From Pyricularia pennisetigena (lineage: Eukaryota; Ascomycota; Sordariomycetes; Magnaporthales; Pyriculariaceae): a stretch of DNA of 64,000 nucleotides. A model generated the notes under the pieces. It saw only the letters and a list, made by a program, of their open reading frames with translations, was not told where the DNA came from and searched no databases. Both the position numbers and the translations under genes were made by a program. The stretch covers positions 372,001 through 436,000 of the forward strand of contig NW_021940923.1 in assembly GCF_004337985.1 (NCBI RefSeq). Direction: 5' to 3'. Positions within the stretch are counted from its first letter, which is position 1, and every line of letters starts with the position of its first letter. This document shows positions 35,091-44,122 of this stretch, piece by piece.

Positions 35091-37084
35091 ATAAACTACA
35101 AGCAGGACATTTGGGTACGATTATTACCTATAATATAATTCGCGTATAACAGTTTAAAAAATGAAAATATTAAAATGACCCCGTTTCATACAAATTACGG
35201 ATTTTATCCTACCGCATATGGAAAACTAAAAACCACAATTACGGCCCTACGAACCGACAAACAAACAAGCGAATTACGAAAACTCCACCAAAAATTCCAT
35301 CAAAAATTAAAATTCGTACGAAAAGAAATGACCAAATACGCCAACCCGCATGAGATAAAAGGACCATCTTTTTAGGAGGGAAATAACGTTTTTTTTATTG
35401 AACGCAATATTAACATATAACGATTTAATAGGAAATTTAATTTTAAAAAATATGGACTTTTTAAAGTCGATAAAAAAACTAGCGAAGCCAATTATAAATC
35501 ATTATTAATAAAAATTATAAAAATCCACCCAACGTTCCACGTATTATTATTGGAACCAGTACCATACGGCACCAATACACGAAAATTATCGAAATTAACG
35601 CAAAAAGAACGTAGGACATCGAATGAATATTGGACTACGAACGCAACCACGGCAAAACAAAATACTTTATTAAATAGAAAAACTATAAACACGAAGAGAA
35701 TACTTGGGAACCATTTAACCACCTCCCAAATTGCCAAAAACTACTCCGCCAATATTATTAAAAATTGGATTTGCGAGCAAATTAGCCAAAAAAAGGAAAA
35801 CCTAAAAAAATACCATGTATTATTCCTAAAAGCTAAAAGTCGACCAGGATTCGAAACCATACCATTAAACAATTTTATAAGAGAATATTTAATATATATT
35901 ATAAGTTAGAATATACAAATGAAATAATTTACCACTTAAATATTGCGCAAAAATATTTATTTTATTTAACAAAAAAGGATTTGAAAAACCCATTGGGAAG
36001 GACGAATCCCAGGTAAAATTAGAATCCGGAAAAAACGATTTTAAAAACATTTCGGGAAAATTTTGGTCGATTGCCGCCGTTCCTCTTATTTTATTTTTTT
36101 GCGTTGCATTTAATCCAATTCCTCCAAATTGTTAAATCCGCGCAATATAATTCGAATTATTTTTTCAAATTATATTCTTTTTTATTTTCGCGAACGAAAA
36201 AGTTTTAATTGTTTTTCCTGGATCCTTTGCTATTCCGCCAAAATATCTTTCTTTAAAACTTCCATTTCAACGTTAAATTTTAAATTTTACCAACCAATTC
36301 TACGCAATTAATTATTCGAAATTCCAGATTTATTATATTTAAAACGATTAACGCAAAAATGTTTTATGTAACAAAAATGGTTTTATATTAAAATTGCGTA
36401 GCGTATTATACCGCGATATTCACCATAAAAACATAAGAACATATTTATAAAAAGGAAGGAAAAACGCAAAAAAGGCGTGGCGACATTCTGTTGACGAACG
36501 AACAAATTTCGATTTAATTACGCGATTCAATATGGCGCCAAAAAATTAGCAAAAAAGGAATATAAAATTAAAAACCAGAATTAGGGGAGCACGAACTATT
36601 TAAAAGCCAAAAGGATTTGGTAAAAGGAAAGAAAACCTAACATTACGACCAGATAATTGGGCCGGTACCAGGGAGGTTAGGCGGGGTTATACCCTTTTTA
36701 ACGATATTTGACCAAAAAAACACCGATCGGCAGGAAATAGGATTATATAAGGACCTAATTACGTAATAATACATAACCATTAAAAATGATTTCGGTTAAT
36801 TTGTAAAACCTCGATTGGGAATTACAGATTAAACAAATTAGGAGAGATTTTATTAAAAATATAATCCATATAAGATACGTTTATTATCATGTAAATAAAC
36901 TCGATCTTAGGATTGCTGAGCAGCAATTGATTGTATATTCTAATTGACCTTGATATTTATTGAAAACGATTATAATTTCACCCCAGTTATTGAGAATCCC
37001 AAATTACCGAGTTAAGACGTTCAGTTGCTTTAACCCGCTGTACTTTACCCTAAGAACAGCTTACCCGATACCTTGATCGTAACA
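35091..37084 (+). mobile_element. Chromovirus G3, 3' remnant
   Basis: The first bases (ATAAACTACAAGCAGGA) align with the integrase region of G1 at about 13,346. What follows is the integrase end (MTPFHTNYGFYPTAYGKLK at 35,175), a decayed chromodomain (about 35,560-35,770), the antisense-ORF region (35,985-36,270) and one LTR (36,641-37,084). The 5' half is missing. It would be expected left of copia B if B had simply inserted into G3, but that side is copia A LTR. Confidence 0.8.
36641..37084 (+). repeat. 3' LTR of G3
   Basis: 444 bp, matching the other chromovirus LTRs. It starts CATTACGACC (TG to CA at the first two bases) and ends GATCGTAACA. Repeat Y begins directly after it. Confidence 0.8.
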
Positions 37085-37297
37085 TCTCAGTGCTTAAACT
37101 AGACCCCCCTGCTTCGCAGTGGGGACTAAACGCTCTATGTACCTTTCAGCCACATGGTTTTTCGACCAATTACATTGGCCGAAAAAAACGCGCTCGTTCT
37201 AGTTTAAGGACAACTTGTCGCATTTCGCCGTTCATAGCCGTACGTCGGTACTAATAACGACAATTTGTCGCATTTCGCCGTTTATAGCGGGTATATA
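37085..37297 (+). repeat. Repeat Y, left half, split by the Pot2-like transposon
   Basis: This is the best preserved copy of the Y 5' end: TCTCAGTGCTTAAACTAG, then CCCCCCTGCTTCGCAGTGGGG, CCACATGG, TTGGCCGAAAAAAACGCGCTCG. It is followed by two successive TTGTCGCATTTCGCCGTT modules (37,217-37,240 and 37,263-37,285). It stops at TATA where the transposon begins; the missing half is at 52,784-52,960. Confidence 0.65.
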
Positions 37298-37341
37298 ACG
37301 TCGGGTACCCCCTGCTCGGCTCCACACCCTGTTCGGCACCC
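37298..37341. repeat. Left terminal inverted repeat of the Pot2-like element
   Basis: 44 bp, ACGTCGGGTACCCCCTGCTC then GGCTCCACACCCTGTTCGGC and ACCC. It pairs with 52,741-52,783 with a few C/T-type mismatches and a 1-bp indel. Confidence 0.8.
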
Positions 37342-37360
37342 CGAAAATCTAGCAACAAAA

Positions 37361-37910
37361 TGTCACGGCCAGGCATACATTGGAGAACCTCAGTATATTA
37401 GGCGCTATCGACGAAAATTCTAAACTGAAGAGAAGAGAGAAATTACAATCAACGACGCGCTCAAGAGACGCGCTTAAATCCGGAGGTAGTGGATCCTTGT
37501 CCGATCCCTGGCTCGGTGTGGAGCCGAGTCGTGATTCTGAGGGTAGGTCTAGGGGCCTGATCCTCACAACGCGCTCAAGAGACGCGCTTAAATCCGGAGG
37601 TAGTGGATCCTTGTCCGATCCCTGGCTCGGTGTGGAGCCGAGTCGTGATTCTGAGGGTAGGTCTAGGGGCCTGATCCTCACAACGCGCTCAAGAGACGCG
37701 CTTAAATCCGGAGGTAGTGGATCCTTGTCCGATCCCTGGCTCGGTGTGGAGCCGAGTCGTGATTCTGAGGGTAGGTCTAGGGGCCTGATCCTCACAACGC
37801 GCTCAAGAGACGCGCTTAAATCCGGAGGTAGTGGATCCTTGTCCGATCCCTGGCTCGGTGTGGAGCCGAGTCGTGATTCTGAGGGTAGGTCTAGGGGCCT
37901 GATCCTCACA
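37361..37910 (-). repeat. 3' LTR of the intact chromovirus, with four 114-bp U3 units
   Basis: 550 bp. The first 94 bp (37,361-37,454) equal those of the 5' LTR. Four identical 114-bp units follow, starting at 37,455, 37,569, 37,683 and 37,797 and ending exactly at the LTR end (37,910). On the element strand the units lie in U3, just after the polypurine tract. I read no base difference among units. Confidence 0.95.
37455..37910. repeat. Tandem array, 4 x 114 bp
   Basis: Each unit starts ACGCGCTCAAGAGACGCGCT and ends GGGGCCTGATCCTCACA. Each contains a direct ACGCGCT pair and an inverted GGCTC-GGTGTG-GAGCC. The 114-bp length is a multiple of three, so long open frames run through it (for example 37,380-37,931), but these are by-products of the repeat. 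Confidence 0.95.
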
Positions 37911-37913
37911 TTA

Positions 37914-37922
37914 CCCCCCTCT
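37914..37922 (-). promoter_or_regulatory. Polypurine tract (plus-strand primer)
   Basis: On the element strand AGAGGGGGG lies 3 nt before the TGTGAGG start of the 3' LTR. This is the usual place for the RNase H-resistant primer of plus-strand DNA synthesis. Confidence 0.75.
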
Positions 37923-37961
37923 AAGGCCTGATCGACGTAGGCGGTCAGAGTCTTGAGTTTG

Positions 37962-40900
37962 TCACGTGTGTCTCCTCGGGGCCTTCCTCCGCTCTCGTGT
38001 CTTTTTCGCATCGTGCTCGGCAACATTGTCCTCGGGTCCGTCCTCCGCAAAAACATCCTCTGCTGCGCTCCTGATCCACTGTTGCAAATTTACCGGAGGT
38101 CCTGCTGCGTCCGGGTACTCCCTGTGAAAGGTATCCAGCAGTACTGGTGAATTTTTCAAGTCGCGGGCCTCATACCATGTCTCATCAGGGTCGAGTCCGA
38201 CCCACGATACCTGATATTGCAACGTCTTCTTTCGTCCGAATAGACGTGAGGCCAACACTTGCTCCACCTCCCACTCCGGTTCTCCGTTAATTTCGACCGG
38301 TGGTTCCGGCTTTTGATACTGCTGAGGTAATGGATCCGTTGCTGCCTTGCGCAGTCGGCTGGCGTGGAACAGCTTACTACCTTTATACCAGGCAGGGGTG
38401 TCGAGAATGAAGCTGTGGCCCTTTTCCTCGAGAATCGTCCATGGTCCTGCATTTTGCGAGTCCAACTTGGTCGTAGGAGCTTCGGTGGAAAAACCCTTTT
38501 TGCTAACGTAAACCGCATCTCCCACCGTAAAGTCGACCGGTCGCCGCTTCTTATTAGCCTGCCTCTGTTGCTCTATCTGCGCTCCGAGTCCGTTGTTGCG
38601 GGCCAGTTCCTGAGCTTGCCGGGCTTGGCGGACCATTTCCAGCGCCTTTTGTTGCTGACCGGTCTCCAGGTCTTCTTCGGGTAAAGGTAAAGAGAGCGGG
38701 TCTCTAGGGCGAGCTCCGGTTTCTGCTTCGATCGGTGCCATGCCAATAGAGGCGTGAACGGACGAGTTGTGGCCGAAGTCGAAAGCGGGGATATGCCGTC
38801 GCCAATTCGTTTGGTATTTGTCTACATAAAAGCGCATTTTCTGATCCAATTCAGCGTTGGTAATTTCGACGCTGCCCTGACTTTGAGGGTGGCGGGCGCT
38901 TCCATGTTTATGCTTTGTTCCTGTCAACTCGTTTAGAGTGTTTAGGAACTCGGATATAAACGGTCCGGCGTTGTCGGAAAGCCATAAGTCGGGGACGCCT
39001 TTCCAACGGTACACGGTCTGATAATACCGCATGGCCAAGGTCTCCGCGGTGTCCGTCTTTTTTCCCGGTAGGGTGGCCAAAAGTTTGGTCAATCGGCAGA
39101 TGAAGACCCAGACGTAATTATAGCCTTCTTTATCCTTGGGCATATCTTTGCCGTCTACCATTACGTGCTGCCAACACCGTCTAGGTATCTCCAGTGGGTG
39201 CAACAGCCCAGGCGTCTTATCATGTCGTACCTTGTTGCGTTGACATTCGCGACAATTCTTAATGTAGCGTTTGACGTCTCGATTTCGGTCGGGCCACCAA
39301 TAGTCCTTTTTCAGGCGGCTGAGGGTTTTATTCTGGCCTCCATGGCCGAAGATCTTGGGCTCATGAGCTTCGCGGATGAGAGCCGTTCTTAAGAAGATTT
39401 TGCCATCCTGGGTAGTCTCGGGTACCGTTAACAAATTGTCGTGGTGACCTAGGTTCTGTTTCAGGTTTTCTTCCAGGATAAGGGCCACCAGGTCAGCTCC
39501 TTGCGGTGCGGAGGGTTCCAAGTTGCTAATGGTTGGAAGAGGTTCGCCGGGTCGGGAGTCGATCTTTTCTGGAGGGATTAGTGCAATGGTGCGGTCTAAC
39601 ACAGCTCGGGCCTTGACCGTAGGGTTGTCGATGGTTTTGCGCGAAAGGGCATCGGCTGCCACATTATCCTTGCCGGGACGGTATTTAAAGGTGATGTCGA
39701 AGTTGGCCAGGTAGTCAGCCCATCGTATCTGGCGAGCGGACAAAAGTTTCTTGGTCGACCAATAAATTAGGGCCTGGTGATCGGTGAAAACACAGAACTT
39801 GGTACCCAACAGGGCTGGTTCGAAGTCCTTTAGCGTATTAATCACAGCTAATAGCTCCTGGTCCTGAATCGGATAGTTTTGTTCAGCAGGGGACATGGTT
39901 TTGGACGAATAGCCGATTGGCTTCCAGCTGCCATCGTCCTGTTGCTGCCACACGACACCGGCGGTGGCCCTGCCACTGGCGTCGGTGTCCATCCTGACAG
40001 GCATACCGGGTTTGAAGAAACTCATCACGGGGGCGGTGATCACCAGCTGTTTCAGCGCTTCAAAGGCAGATTTCTGCTCGGGGCCTCTTTCGAACGGGAC
40101 TCCCTTTTTCAATAATCGGGTCAGAGGTTCTGCTTGTTCGCTGGCGTGATGGCAGAACGTCCGAACGAAATTGCATAAGCCTAGGAAGGATCGTACTGCG
40201 GAAACGGAGGTGACGTCGTCCCATTGCCAGCTGGTGATGGCTTCGACCTTTTTGGGGTCGATGCGGATACCTTTACCGATCTCTAGAAGTAAACCCAGGT
40301 ACTCGATTTCGAAAACGCCGAAACTTGACTTTTTGATATCGCCTTGGAGTCCGGCTTTGTGCAGCCTGTAAATAACCTCCTCGGTTTGCTCAAAATGGAC
40401 TTGCTCCGATTTATCCTCGGTATAAATCAACACGTCGTCTGCGTAGGCGCTCGCGAAAGCGTCCAGCAGTTCATTAAGCTGAGCGTTGATAAAAGCTTGG
40501 AACCAGGCGGGTCCGACCTTCAGTCCAAAGGGTAGGACCTTCCACTGAAATGTGCCTTGTCGCGTTTTGAACGCCGTTAAATACCGTGACTTCGGATCCA
40601 TTAGCAATCTGTTAAAAGCTCGAATAATGTCGATCTTGGTCATCCTCCGGGCTTTTCCACATCTGCTCAACGTCCCGGCCACGTCGGGGGCAAGTACTTG
40701 TCGTCCTTTGATGAATTTGTTTACCCATCGGTAATCCACACAAAAACGTTGCTCCTTCGATTGTGGTTTAGGAACGAACAAAGTTGAAGCTGCGGTCTCC
40801 TCCATGGTCCGTTCAATGAAATCGATCCTCAGAAGTTCGTCGATGGTTTCTTTTTCCAACTCCATCATCGCGAAAGGGGTCGAATAGCGGGCTGGCCTCC

Positions 40901-41879
40901 CCTCCAAAGGTTTCTCGAGTTCCAAAACCACGTCGAAGCCGGGTCGGCTAGGCGGGAGAATCGTCGACGCCTTTTTGGAAAAGAAACCCTCAAGGTGGGC
41001 AAGTGCTTTGGGTAACTTGGCTCGTACTTGCGCGATGTGCTCCGGGTCTTCGTCTGCAGGGAATGGAATGGGACGTCCATCGTGAGTCTTGTTCCACTGC
41101 AGGGCTGATACCGCATTCAGGCTGGTCGTAGGCGTATCGTTTACTGGTACCAACGGTATAGGCTCCGTGGGTAACGGGGATCGTTTCCATCGATCTTGAC
41201 GAGGGTCGTTAAGGAGGGCACAAATATTAGCTGGCAGGCCTTTGTTAGAAACGGTCTTTGGGATAGTCGGGAAGGCGTTAATTTCTGCGATCTGAGCCTG
41301 GTTTTCGTGTTGGCGTTTAGGGCTTCGAAGTATCTTGTGGACCTGGATGCGACGGTCTTCTTGTTCCATCTTGCGGTCCCGGCGGACTGCGTCAGCTTGG
41401 GCCTCAAGGTCCAGAGGCGGATTCGAACGTTGTACAACGATTGCGGGTGAGTATTGGGCCATGGCGGGCAGGTCGTTGGGCCAAACGAAGCTGCGGGTAG
41501 CTGGGAATAAGCCTACTCGATGCTTCGTCCACCATTCTTGTCCGATAAACACATCGTGGGCCGTTTCAAGGAGGATGAATTTCTGCCGTGGGAATTGTCG
41601 TCCGTCGATTTGCAAAGTGAGCCGAAGGTATTCGGTGGCTCTTGCGGTGACCTTCCTGTTAAAATCTCCAAAGTCCAAAGGTTTGGGGAGCTTTTTGATA
41701 GGTAGCTCTAAACGTTGGGCGACCTTTTTCGCGAGGCTCGGTCGGATGGATAAGTACACATCTGCTCCGGTGTCACAGAGAGCTTGGGCGTTGAGACCAC
41801 GACCTTTGTCTTGCAATTGAATGGGAGCAAGAAAGGTGTTTAATTTAGGTGATCTATCGATTTTAGCTATCTGAGGCAT
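37962..41879 (-). CDS. pol: Pol polyprotein of the intact chromovirus
   Basis: 1,305 aa from ATG 41,879, without a stop. Domains in order: aspartic protease (CDTGAD, Asp36); RT about 320-510, with the first catalytic Asp in KID (417) and YADD at 479-482; RNase H about 625-745 (Asp631, Glu675, Asp700, Asp743); integrase with a zinc module (His839, His846, Cys876, Cys879) and catalytic Asp909, Asp969, Glu1005; a GPY/F-type module (GPWTIL, 1145-1150); and a chromodomain at about 1201-1256 (EWEVEQVLASR, YQVSWVGLDPDETWYE). It copies element RNA to DNA and integrates it; the chromodomain normally directs integration to modified histones. The frame is -1 relative to gag and is open upstream of the ATG, so a Gag-Pol fusion by frameshift or reinitiation at this ATG are both possible. 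No key residue is missing. Confidence 0.95.
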   Translation of the reverse strand: MPQIAKIDRSPKLNTFLAPIQLQDKGRGLNAQALCDTGADVYLSIRPSLAKKVAQRLELPIKKLPKPLDFGDFNRKVTARATEYLRLTLQIDGRQFPRQKFILLETAHDVFIGQEWWTKHRVGLFPATRSFVWPNDLPAMAQYSPAIVVQRSNPPLDLEAQADAVRRDRKMEQEDRRIQVHKILRSPKRQHENQAQIAEINAFPTIPKTVSNKGLPANICALLNDPRQDRWKRSPLPTEPIPLVPVNDTPTTSLNAVSALQWNKTHDGRPIPFPADEDPEHIAQVRAKLPKALAHLEGFFSKKASTILPPSRPGFDVVLELEKPLEGRPARYSTPFAMMELEKETIDELLRIDFIERTMEETAASTLFVPKPQSKEQRFCVDYRWVNKFIKGRQVLAPDVAGTLSRCGKARRMTKIDIIRAFNRLLMDPKSRYLTAFKTRQGTFQWKVLPFGLKVGPAWFQAFINAQLNELLDAFASAYADDVLIYTEDKSEQVHFEQTEEVIYRLHKAGLQGDIKKSSFGVFEIEYLGLLLEIGKGIRIDPKKVEAITSWQWDDVTSVSAVRSFLGLCNFVRTFCHHASEQAEPLTRLLKKGVPFERGPEQKSAFEALKQLVITAPVMSFFKPGMPVRMDTDASGRATAGVVWQQQDDGSWKPIGYSSKTMSPAEQNYPIQDQELLAVINTLKDFEPALLGTKFCVFTDHQALIYWSTKKLLSARQIRWADYLANFDITFKYRPGKDNVAADALSRKTIDNPTVKARAVLDRTIALIPPEKIDSRPGEPLPTISNLEPSAPQGADLVALILEENLKQNLGHHDNLLTVPETTQDGKIFLRTALIREAHEPKIFGHGGQNKTLSRLKKDYWWPDRNRDVKRYIKNCRECQRNKVRHDKTPGLLHPLEIPRRCWQHVMVDGKDMPKDKEGYNYVWVFICRLTKLLATLPGKKTDTAETLAMRYYQTVYRWKGVPDLWLSDNAGPFISEFLNTLNELTGTKHKHGSARHPQSQGSVEITNAELDQKMRFYVDKYQTNWRRHIPAFDFGHNSSVHASIGMAPIEAETGARPRDPLSLPLPEEDLETGQQQKALEMVRQARQAQELARNNGLGAQIEQQRQANKKRRPVDFTVGDAVYVSKKGFSTEAPTTKLDSQNAGPWTILEEKGHSFILDTPAWYKGSKLFHASRLRKAATDPLPQQYQKPEPPVEINGEPEWEVEQVLASRLFGRKKTLQYQVSWVGLDPDETWYEARDLKNSPVLLDTFHREYPDAAGPPVNLQQWIRSAAEDVFAEDGPEDNVAEHDAKKTRERRKAPRRHT

Positions 41880-41911
41880 GCAGACTGCCGAGGAGACTTC
41901 CGGCAGCCTTA
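41880..41911 (-). promoter_or_regulatory. gag-pol junction with stem-loop
   Basis: The gag stop TAA (41,909-41,911) and the pol ATG (41,877-41,879) are separated by 29 nt that contain CTGCCG-N10-CGGCAG, a 6-bp perfect stem. Pol is in the -1 frame and stays open across the gag stop. The run GGAAAAC lies just before the stop. The arrangement could support -1 frameshifting or termination-reinitiation; the sequence alone does not decide. Confidence 0.5.
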
Positions 41912-43456
41912 GCAGTTTTCCGAATCAGACGAGGAAGTCGACGACGAGTTGCGAATCGAATTGTCAGGCTGCGAATACGAATCCCCATGGTCCAGAGCCT
42001 GTAACATATTGGCGATAATTTTGCGATCGGGGCAGTGACGGGATTGGTGGCCGGCCTTCTTACATAGAAAACAAAGACCTGCGTCCAAAAGAGCGCTCCT
42101 TTCCTTGTCGGAAAAAGTGACTACTTCCTTAACGGGTGTGGGAGTCGCTGTTTTAACCTCTCTCCTGTGTTCGTAATCGCGGGAACGGCGACGACGAGGC
42201 TCGGGCGATTGGCGCCCCTTTTTAGCCTGTTTCCTTTTAAGGTTTTCCTCGTAGGCGCGCTGATTAGCCAGTGCAGCGTTGGCGACTTTGTTCACGAAAG
42301 ACTCGTACGATATATCCGGATTTTTAGCGTCGTCGAAAAGCTGGGTGTTCAATTTTGCCGGAATATGTTCGTATAGTAGGGTTTTACGCTCTGATTTGAG
42401 AATGTTGGCGCGGTCCGCCAAAGTGTTAACTTTGCCAACAAAAACATGGATGTCCATAGTTTTGTCTGCTGGGTCAAACATCATTTCAGCCAGTTCTCGG
42501 CGTGCTTTAGTGCCTTGGTTATCGTCGTGGTACACCGCAGCTAAAGTTGCGACCATCTCGGCAACACCGCTAAAAGGGTTTTCTTTCGAGGCGTAACGGC
42601 TACGCAATAGGTCGTTAGGCGGTCCTTTTGTTAACGAAAAAAGGGCTGCCATACGGCTACGTTCGGTCTTGTAAGTGCTTTCATCTTCTTCCATCATATC
42701 GGCGACTTGGATGATCCACGTGTCGAAGGTGTCGTCCTTACCCTCGAAAGATCCGGGGTCAACGCCGGTCTTGCGGGCTTTTCTATCATACCCGGGGTTA
42801 ACGCTAATTTGGCCATTTCCGTAGGGCCTAAAGGCATCATGGGCGGCAAATCCAACAGGTTTAAAATCGGTCCCACCGAAGGCGCTGTTAAAGGGTGTAA
42901 CCCCACGGGCTCCATTACTGGTGGAGTTGTTTTGGGTGGCCAACTGGTCCTTCAGTTGGGCAATAGTAGCCAAGAGGTCTTGCAAATGCGATTGAGTGAT
43001 GGTGGCCTGGCCGGTTGTGTTTTCGCTTTCGTTTGCCATTTCGCTTCTCATTTGGGCGGCAGGCGAGGGCGCTCTGCTTGGAAATTTCGGAATTTCGTTC
43101 CTGCCGTCTGACGTCTTGGCAGAAGGTTGGTGGGGAGGGCTTCGCGCCTCTCCTAAGTGTTCGGAAACTGACTCGTACTCGTACGATCCGTCAACTTCGA
43201 TGCTGTCGACTGGCTGATCTTGCTCTGTGTCGTATTGGGGCTCAACGGGCTCTTCAGGCTCTGTGTTGGCGCTGGTAGGAGCGGGCTCTACTGGCTCTGG
43301 GCTCACTGGGGCAACTGTAATCTCTCCGTTTTGATCCGAACCTTCGGTGTTGGGAGTAGCAGTGCCTGAAGCCAAATTATCTGGCTTTGCTGAGTTTGCG
43401 TTTGTCACGCGTTGGGATTGGCGAATCGGTGGGCCGTAATTCTTACGCGGCGACAT
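41909..43456 (-). CDS. gag: Gag structural protein of the intact chromovirus
   Basis: 515 aa, open throughout. Residues 1-130 are low complexity and rich in Pro, Glu and Ser. A short predicted coiled coil (HLQDLLATIAQLKDQLATQ) is at about 157-175. The Retrotrans_gag-like core is about 235-405 (FEGKDDTFDTWIIQVADMM, then AAVYHDDNQGTKARRELAEM). A basic stretch spans 405-435. One CCHC zinc knuckle has Cys462, Cys465, His470 and Cys475. The Ser-rich tail ends SDSENC. It would form the virus-like particle and bind genomic RNA. The ATG is 138 nt downstream of the 5' LTR and is the first in this frame. Confidence 0.95.
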   Translation of the reverse strand: MSPRKNYGPPIRQSQRVTNANSAKPDNLASGTATPNTEGSDQNGEITVAPVSPEPVEPAPTSANTEPEEPVEPQYDTEQDQPVDSIEVDGSYEYESVSEHLGEARSPPHQPSAKTSDGRNEIPKFPSRAPSPAAQMRSEMANESENTTGQATITQSHLQDLLATIAQLKDQLATQNNSTSNGARGVTPFNSAFGGTDFKPVGFAAHDAFRPYGNGQISVNPGYDRKARKTGVDPGSFEGKDDTFDTWIIQVADMMEEDESTYKTERSRMAALFSLTKGPPNDLLRSRYASKENPFSGVAEMVATLAAVYHDDNQGTKARRELAEMMFDPADKTMDIHVFVGKVNTLADRANILKSERKTLLYEHIPAKLNTQLFDDAKNPDISYESFVNKVANAALANQRAYEENLKRKQAKKGRQSPEPRRRRSRDYEHRREVKTATPTPVKEVVTFSDKERSALLDAGLCFLCKKAGHQSRHCPDRKIIANMLQALDHGDSYSQPDNSIRNSSSTSSSDSENC

Positions 43457-43582
43457 TGATTTCGCGAATGGTGTCCTCTGTTTCTGTGGCCTAGTTTACC
43501 GTCGCGCACAGCCGACGTAGTGAATAATTGAATAAAGGGATTGAACGATATATTTTAATTGCTTCACCAGCAAATCATAGTG

Positions 43583-43593
43583 AGTTTAGAATT
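43583..43593 (-). promoter_or_regulatory. Primer-binding site, predicted self-priming
   Basis: On the element strand AATTCTAAACT starts 1 nt after the 5' LTR. It is the exact reverse complement of AGTTTAGAATT inside the LTR (43,660 down to 43,650). In Tf1 of fission yeast the first 11 nt of the transcript prime reverse transcription at a site just after the LTR; length and position are the same here. This predicts a transcript start at 43,660 and an R-U5 of 66 nt. A CT-rich block (CTCTCTTCTCTTC) lies directly upstream of that start. Confidence 0.65.
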
Positions 43594-43594
43594 A

Positions 43595-43802
43595 TGTCAC
43601 GGCCAGGCATACATTGGAGAACCTCAGTATATTAGGCGCTATCGACGAAAATTCTAAACTGAAGAGAAGAGAGAAATTACAATCAACGACGCGCTCAAGA
43701 GACGCGCTTAAATCCGGAGGTAGTGGATCCTTGTCCGATCCCTGGCTCGGTGTGGAGCCGAGTCGTGATTCTGAGGGTAGGTCTAGGGGCCTGATCCTCA
43801 CA
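43595..43802 (-). repeat. 5' LTR of the intact chromovirus, with one 114-bp U3 unit
   Basis: 208 bp, TGTGAGGATC to CCGTGACA on the element strand. It is identical to the 3' LTR apart from the unit number: the unit 43,689-43,802 is present once. It should hold the promoter for the element. Confidence 0.95.
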
Positions 43803-43807
43803 CAAAA

Positions 43808-44122
43808 TACCTATTTTCATAAACTAATTTAAATATAAAACTATTAACGAACAAAAATGCAATCGTTTTCAGGTTATTCCGGTTTATTTACCTCTTTTTT
43901 ATCAGTTAAAAGTTTCAAATTCTTTTATTATTTTCCTGCAATCCAATGATTTTTTATTTATCAACCCAAAACTCGTTTGGATCCGGAATTACCTTTCTTT
44001 TTTTGCGGGCCGTGTACCTCCAATCGTATTTCCAATGAATTTATTTTTCGCCGGGCGCCAACTAAGAATATATGCTTAATGTCGAAACTTTTTTTGATTT
44101 TTGCAAATAAAAAATATAAAAT
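43808..44122 (-). pseudogene. Pot2-like transposase, C-terminal fragment between the two insertions
   Basis: The 315-bp piece of the Pot2-like element lies between the intact chromovirus and G4. On the minus strand it matches the plus-strand copy at 140-430 (GCAAAAATC, GGCCGGCGAAAAA / GCCCGGCGAAAAA, TTATTGGATTACAGGAAAAT / TCATTGGATTGCAGGAAAAT, TTATTCGTTAATA). No long frame. Confidence 0.7.

Larger units (their letters stand above)
37361..43802 (-). mobile_element. Intact chromovirus (Ty3/gypsy, chromodomain), apparently not RIPed
   Basis: 6,442 bp on the minus strand, flanked by the perfect duplication CAAAA (37,356-37,360 and 43,803-43,807). The 5' LTR is 43,595-43,802 (208 bp) and the 3' LTR is 37,361-37,910 (550 bp). 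Both have TG/CA ends and differ in the number of one 114-bp unit. Gag and Pol are fully open and base composition is balanced, in strong contrast to all surrounding DNA. The order protease-RT-RNase H-integrase-chromodomain defines a chromovirus. Everything needed for movement seems present. It inserted in the Pot2-like transposon and is the youngest element here. Confidence 0.95.

Noticed and set aside
37455..37910. Four regular repeats resembling a CRISPR-like array
   Set aside because: The units are directly adjacent without spacers and are part of an LTR U3; the setting is eukaryotic.
37380..37931. 183-codon and 235-codon open frames across the tandem LTR units
   Set aside because: The unit length (114) is a multiple of three, so any open unit frame stays open. 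They have no start context or domain and lie in the LTR.
38364..43278. Many 60-160-codon plus-strand frames inside the intact chromovirus
   Set aside because: They overlap the long gag and pol frames and have no motif; shadows.
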